From positions 1 to 8,819 of the forward strand of contig JBNMOV010000188.1 of assembly GCA_051275765.1 (NCBI GenBank): a stretch of DNA of 8,819 nucleotides. The letters are read 5' to 3'. Under the pieces are notes generated by a model. It worked only from the letters and a program-made list of their open reading frames with translations, had not been told where the DNA came from and did no database searches. Of the stretch, positions 6,763 through 8,819 are shown one piece after another. The position numbers were made by a program, and so were the translations under genes. Within the stretch, counting starts at the first letter, position 1. Each line of letters begins with the position of its first letter. The stretch is from JAHDCE01 sp051275765. Its GTDB lineage: Bacteria > Bacteroidota > Bacteroidia > Chitinophagales > Saprospiraceae.

Positions 6763-8592
6763 TTACTCCTGTCCAAACTGCTGTATCCAGCTATTTTTCA
6801 CATTACCTACCTGCCCTATTTTGTAAGTAGCCATATGTGTCCAGTGAGGATTCAATAATGTTCTTCTGTGTTCTTTACTTGCTACACCTCTACCTATTAA
6901 TAAGGTGATGACAGCTTCTCTTACATTATCAGAGCCTCCCAGTAGGTTTTCATTTCCATCTTGGAAACTAGTACAAGAACGCTTCACTCTATCCCAAGGC
7001 CATGAACCATCACTTCCCTTATGTCCAGATTTACCCATTTTTTTAACATCTTGTCCATGCTTATATGCAGCATTGTAGACACATTGAGAAGGCTGAAGGA
7101 TAGTCAAGGTAGGAGTCTTTTTCAATTCTGCGATAAGACCATCTATATCCTTATCCATATAGATGTTTCTTTGCTTTTTGTAAGCCTCTATATATTTTAT
7201 ATATCCAGTAGGATTAGAACGTAGAAGATTTACTTCTTGTACCATCTCATTTTCTTGGCTATTCATATAGGTCGCATTTCCTACGAAGCGTGTTGGCTTT
7301 GAATTAATGGAAGTGTTAGAATGATTAACAATATTAGGCTTTTGAATGGAAGGCTTAGTCGTATTGAGCATATTAGTATGATTAGAATAGCTAGTCGTAC
7401 TACTTTTTGCCTGTCCGAATTTCTGTACCCAATTATTAGACCTATTACCTACCTGACCTATCTTATAACAAGCTACATGAGTCCAGTGAGGATTCAATAA
7501 AGTCTTTCTATGCCCTCTGCTAGAAACGGCATTGTCAATTAGTAGAATAATGACAGCTTCTCTTACTACCGCAGAGCCTTCCACTAGGTTCTCATTACCA
7601 TCCTGAAATGAAGGACATGAGTTCTTTACTCTGTCCCAAGGCCATGAACCATCACTTCCTTGGTGTCCTGATTTTCCTCTAGCACGAATATCCTGTCCAT
7701 GCTTGCTAGCAGCATTGTATAAACATTCTGTAGGCTCTAGCGTAGATAGTTTAGGCGTACTTCTTAGCTCTCTAACTAATTCGTTAACGGTAGCATCTGG
7801 TACATTATATCCAGCTCTTTTCTTATCTTTTCTGTATTGCTCCACATATTTGGCATATGCAGAAGGATTAGAACGAACAAGATTGATTTCTTCTATCATC
7901 TTGTATTCTTCTCTCTTCATATAAGGAACTAGGTCGCTTCTAGAAGATAGATTTTTGTTAGGATTTACTATGCTAGGCGTAGAAACTGAACCAATATGGC
8001 TATTGGTATTATGTCCAGAAGTATTAGGATAAATATTTCCATAGTAAGTATCTTTATTAATAACCTCACAAGCACAATCCGAAGTTAATAGAATAGAACC
8101 TGGTGTTACTTCTTTCGTCTGACCTAAAGCATTGAGGTTTCTGAATTTCTTTTCAGAAAAACCATATAGATCTGCCAATCCAGCAACGTTTTCTCCTTTT
8201 CGTACTGTGTGTCTCTTGCCATCTTGCATCTGATAGATACGAGTACCAGGAACAGTAGGAATAGTTGGTTGTGGAGTACTAGGTACAGGTTGTGCTAGTT
8301 CTTCACCCCTAGAGGTGAATTCATCTTCTTGCTCGTATCCTCGTGGGATAGCATTAGCAGAACCTAGATCAGATACTTTTAGTATTTGACACAGAGGAAG
8401 TAGATCATTTACCTTGATGCTATTCCATTTGCAAATATCTGCCATCTCTACGCCATAAGCCTTTGCGATTCGATAGAGGTTTTCATTGGCTTGGACTATA
8501 TGGATTCCCTTGACGGTGCTTGGGGTACACTGACTGAATGCCATGTTTAGACTTCCTAAGAATAGGAATGTAAGAACGATTATTTTTTTCAT
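6763..8592 (-). CDS. Secreted protein with two LysM and two tandem CAP (SCP/PR1) domains
   Basis: A 609-residue protein with a signal peptide (MKKIIVLTFLFLGSLNMAFS, cleavage before Gln21). The following QC does not match a lipobox, so signal peptidase I is expected. Residues about 29-73 (HIVQANENLYRIAKAYGV, ICKWN) and 126-170 (RHTVRKGENVAGLADLYGF) are LysM modules, which by family bind peptidoglycan or related glycans. CAP domains lie at about 228-394 and 447-608. Candidate cavity residues are His310, Glu334 (GNEN), Glu345 and His361 (RGHRKTLLNP) in the first, and His524, Glu548, Glu559 and His575 in the second. Low-complexity Ser/Thr/Asn/Pro linkers separate LysM from CAP and the two CAPs. 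The function of bacterial CAP domains is poorly defined, so envelope attachment is the safest inference. No T9SS sorting domain is present. Two near-identical dyads lie upstream at 8637-8703. Confidence 0.92.
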   Translation of the reverse strand: MKKIIVLTFLFLGSLNMAFSQCTPSTVKGIHIVQANENLYRIAKAYGVEMADICKWNSIKVNDLLPLCQILKVSDLGSANAIPRGYEQEDEFTSRGEELAQPVPSTPQPTIPTVPGTRIYQMQDGKRHTVRKGENVAGLADLYGFSEKKFRNLNALGQTKEVTPGSILLTSDCACEVINKDTYYGNIYPNTSGHNTNSHIGSVSTPSIVNPNKNLSSRSDLVPYMKREEYKMIEEINLVRSNPSAYAKYVEQYRKDKKRAGYNVPDATVNELVRELRSTPKLSTLEPTECLYNAASKHGQDIRARGKSGHQGSDGSWPWDRVKNSCPSFQDGNENLVEGSAVVREAVIILLIDNAVSSRGHRKTLLNPHWTHVACYKIGQVGNRSNNWVQKFGQAKSSTTSYSNHTNMLNTTKPSIQKPNIVNHSNTSINSKPTRFVGNATYMNSQENEMVQEVNLLRSNPTGYIKYIEAYKKQRNIYMDKDIDGLIAELKKTPTLTILQPSQCVYNAAYKHGQDVKKMGKSGHKGSDGSWPWDRVKRSCTSFQDGNENLLGGSDNVREAVITLLIGRGVASKEHRRTLLNPHWTHMATYKIGQVGNVKNSWIQQFGQE

Positions 8593-8636
8593 TTTTCCAG
8601 TTTGTTTAGCGATTCAGAGCTTTTTAGGAAATTGAT

Positions 8637-8703
8637 TTTCAGAATGAAAAAATGGTATTTTCTAATGAATATTTAAATTCCTAACAAGCTTTCAGATTGA
8701 AAA
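8637..8703. promoter_or_regulatory. Possible operator pair upstream of the LysM/CAP gene
   Basis: Two copies of an imperfect palindrome TTTCAGAwTGAAAA lie at 8637-8650 and 8690-8703. They are identical at 13 of 14 bases and offset by 53 bp, about five helical turns. Each is a TTTCA-N3-TGAAA dyad. They sit 45 and 98 bp upstream of the start at 8592, a suitable place for a dimeric regulator to bind the promoter. No regulator gene is adjacent, and the role is inferred from position and symmetry only. Confidence 0.35.
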
Positions 8704-8751
8704 TTACGAATAGATGCATCAAAAAGCAAATAAATTGAGTTTGGAAACATC

Positions 8752-8808
8752 ATAATTTATCAATATATTATTTTACAATATATTGATAAATTATATATTG
8801 TAAAATAA
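8752..8808. repeat. Two overlapping, mutually exclusive perfect hairpins
   Basis: Hairpin 1 pairs 8752-8769 with 8777-8794 (18-bp perfect stem, 7-nt loop). Hairpin 2 pairs 8768-8783 with 8793-8808 (16-bp perfect stem, 9-nt loop). The left arm of hairpin 2 overlaps the loop and right arm of hairpin 1, so only one can form fully at a time. The arrangement is A-B-A'-B'. The stems are nearly all A-T. It may be a terminator of a gene beyond the right edge, an element end, or a structured leader; the window does not decide. Confidence 0.6.
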
Positions 8809-8819
8809 ATTCAAAAAAG

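Noticed and set aside
7021..7924. Plus-strand frames at 7021-7224 and 7703-7924
   Set aside because: Both are antisense to the CAP domains and have no homology features. That they fall in each of the two duplicated halves reflects the duplication, not genes.

Overview
The window reads as a chromosomal piece of an AT-rich member of the Bacteroidota. The indicators are a SusC/TonB-type outer-membrane receptor with a carboxypeptidase-regulatory-like N-terminal domain, a surface protein ending in a type IX secretion (T9SS type A) sorting domain, and start codons without recognisable Shine-Dalgarno sequences. The cysteine-containing modules ending in GCDS, followed by an SprB-like repeat, are a style I associate with the Saprospiria. 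That lower-rank placement is inference.

Layout, left to right. Positions 1-1328 (minus) hold the first 442 codons of a TonB-dependent receptor-like protein that runs off the left edge. A minus-strand terminator (1430-1462) separates it from a di-haem cytochrome c peroxidase/MauG-like lipoprotein (1528-2715, minus). A divergent intergenic region follows (2716-3123), most of it a compact 161-bp palindromic element with 19-bp terminal inverted repeats and a possible 3-bp target duplication. Then come a large glycine-rich T9SS-exported surface protein (3124-5247, plus) and, 37 bp later, a six-helix membrane protein resembling DUF998 (5285-6025, plus). A 51-bp near-perfect palindrome (6142-6192) serves both convergent sides as a terminator. 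Two minus-strand genes for exported proteins follow: a small protein of six 16-residue repeats (6232-6645), and a 609-residue protein with two LysM and two CAP domains (6763-8592). The right end (8593-8819) is non-coding and holds a pair of near-identical dyads and two overlapping, mutually exclusive hairpins.

Five of the six genes encode secreted, surface or periplasmic proteins, and the sixth encodes a membrane protein. The window is therefore envelope-oriented, but nothing shows that the genes form one pathway. I see no transposase, defence cassette, CRISPR array, tRNA or rRNA. No new multi-gene system is evident. The most interesting material is non-coding structure (the palindromic element and the right-end hairpins and dyads) and protein repeat architecture. 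In several genes the start was placed downstream of the longest possible ORF, because the signal peptide begins there.
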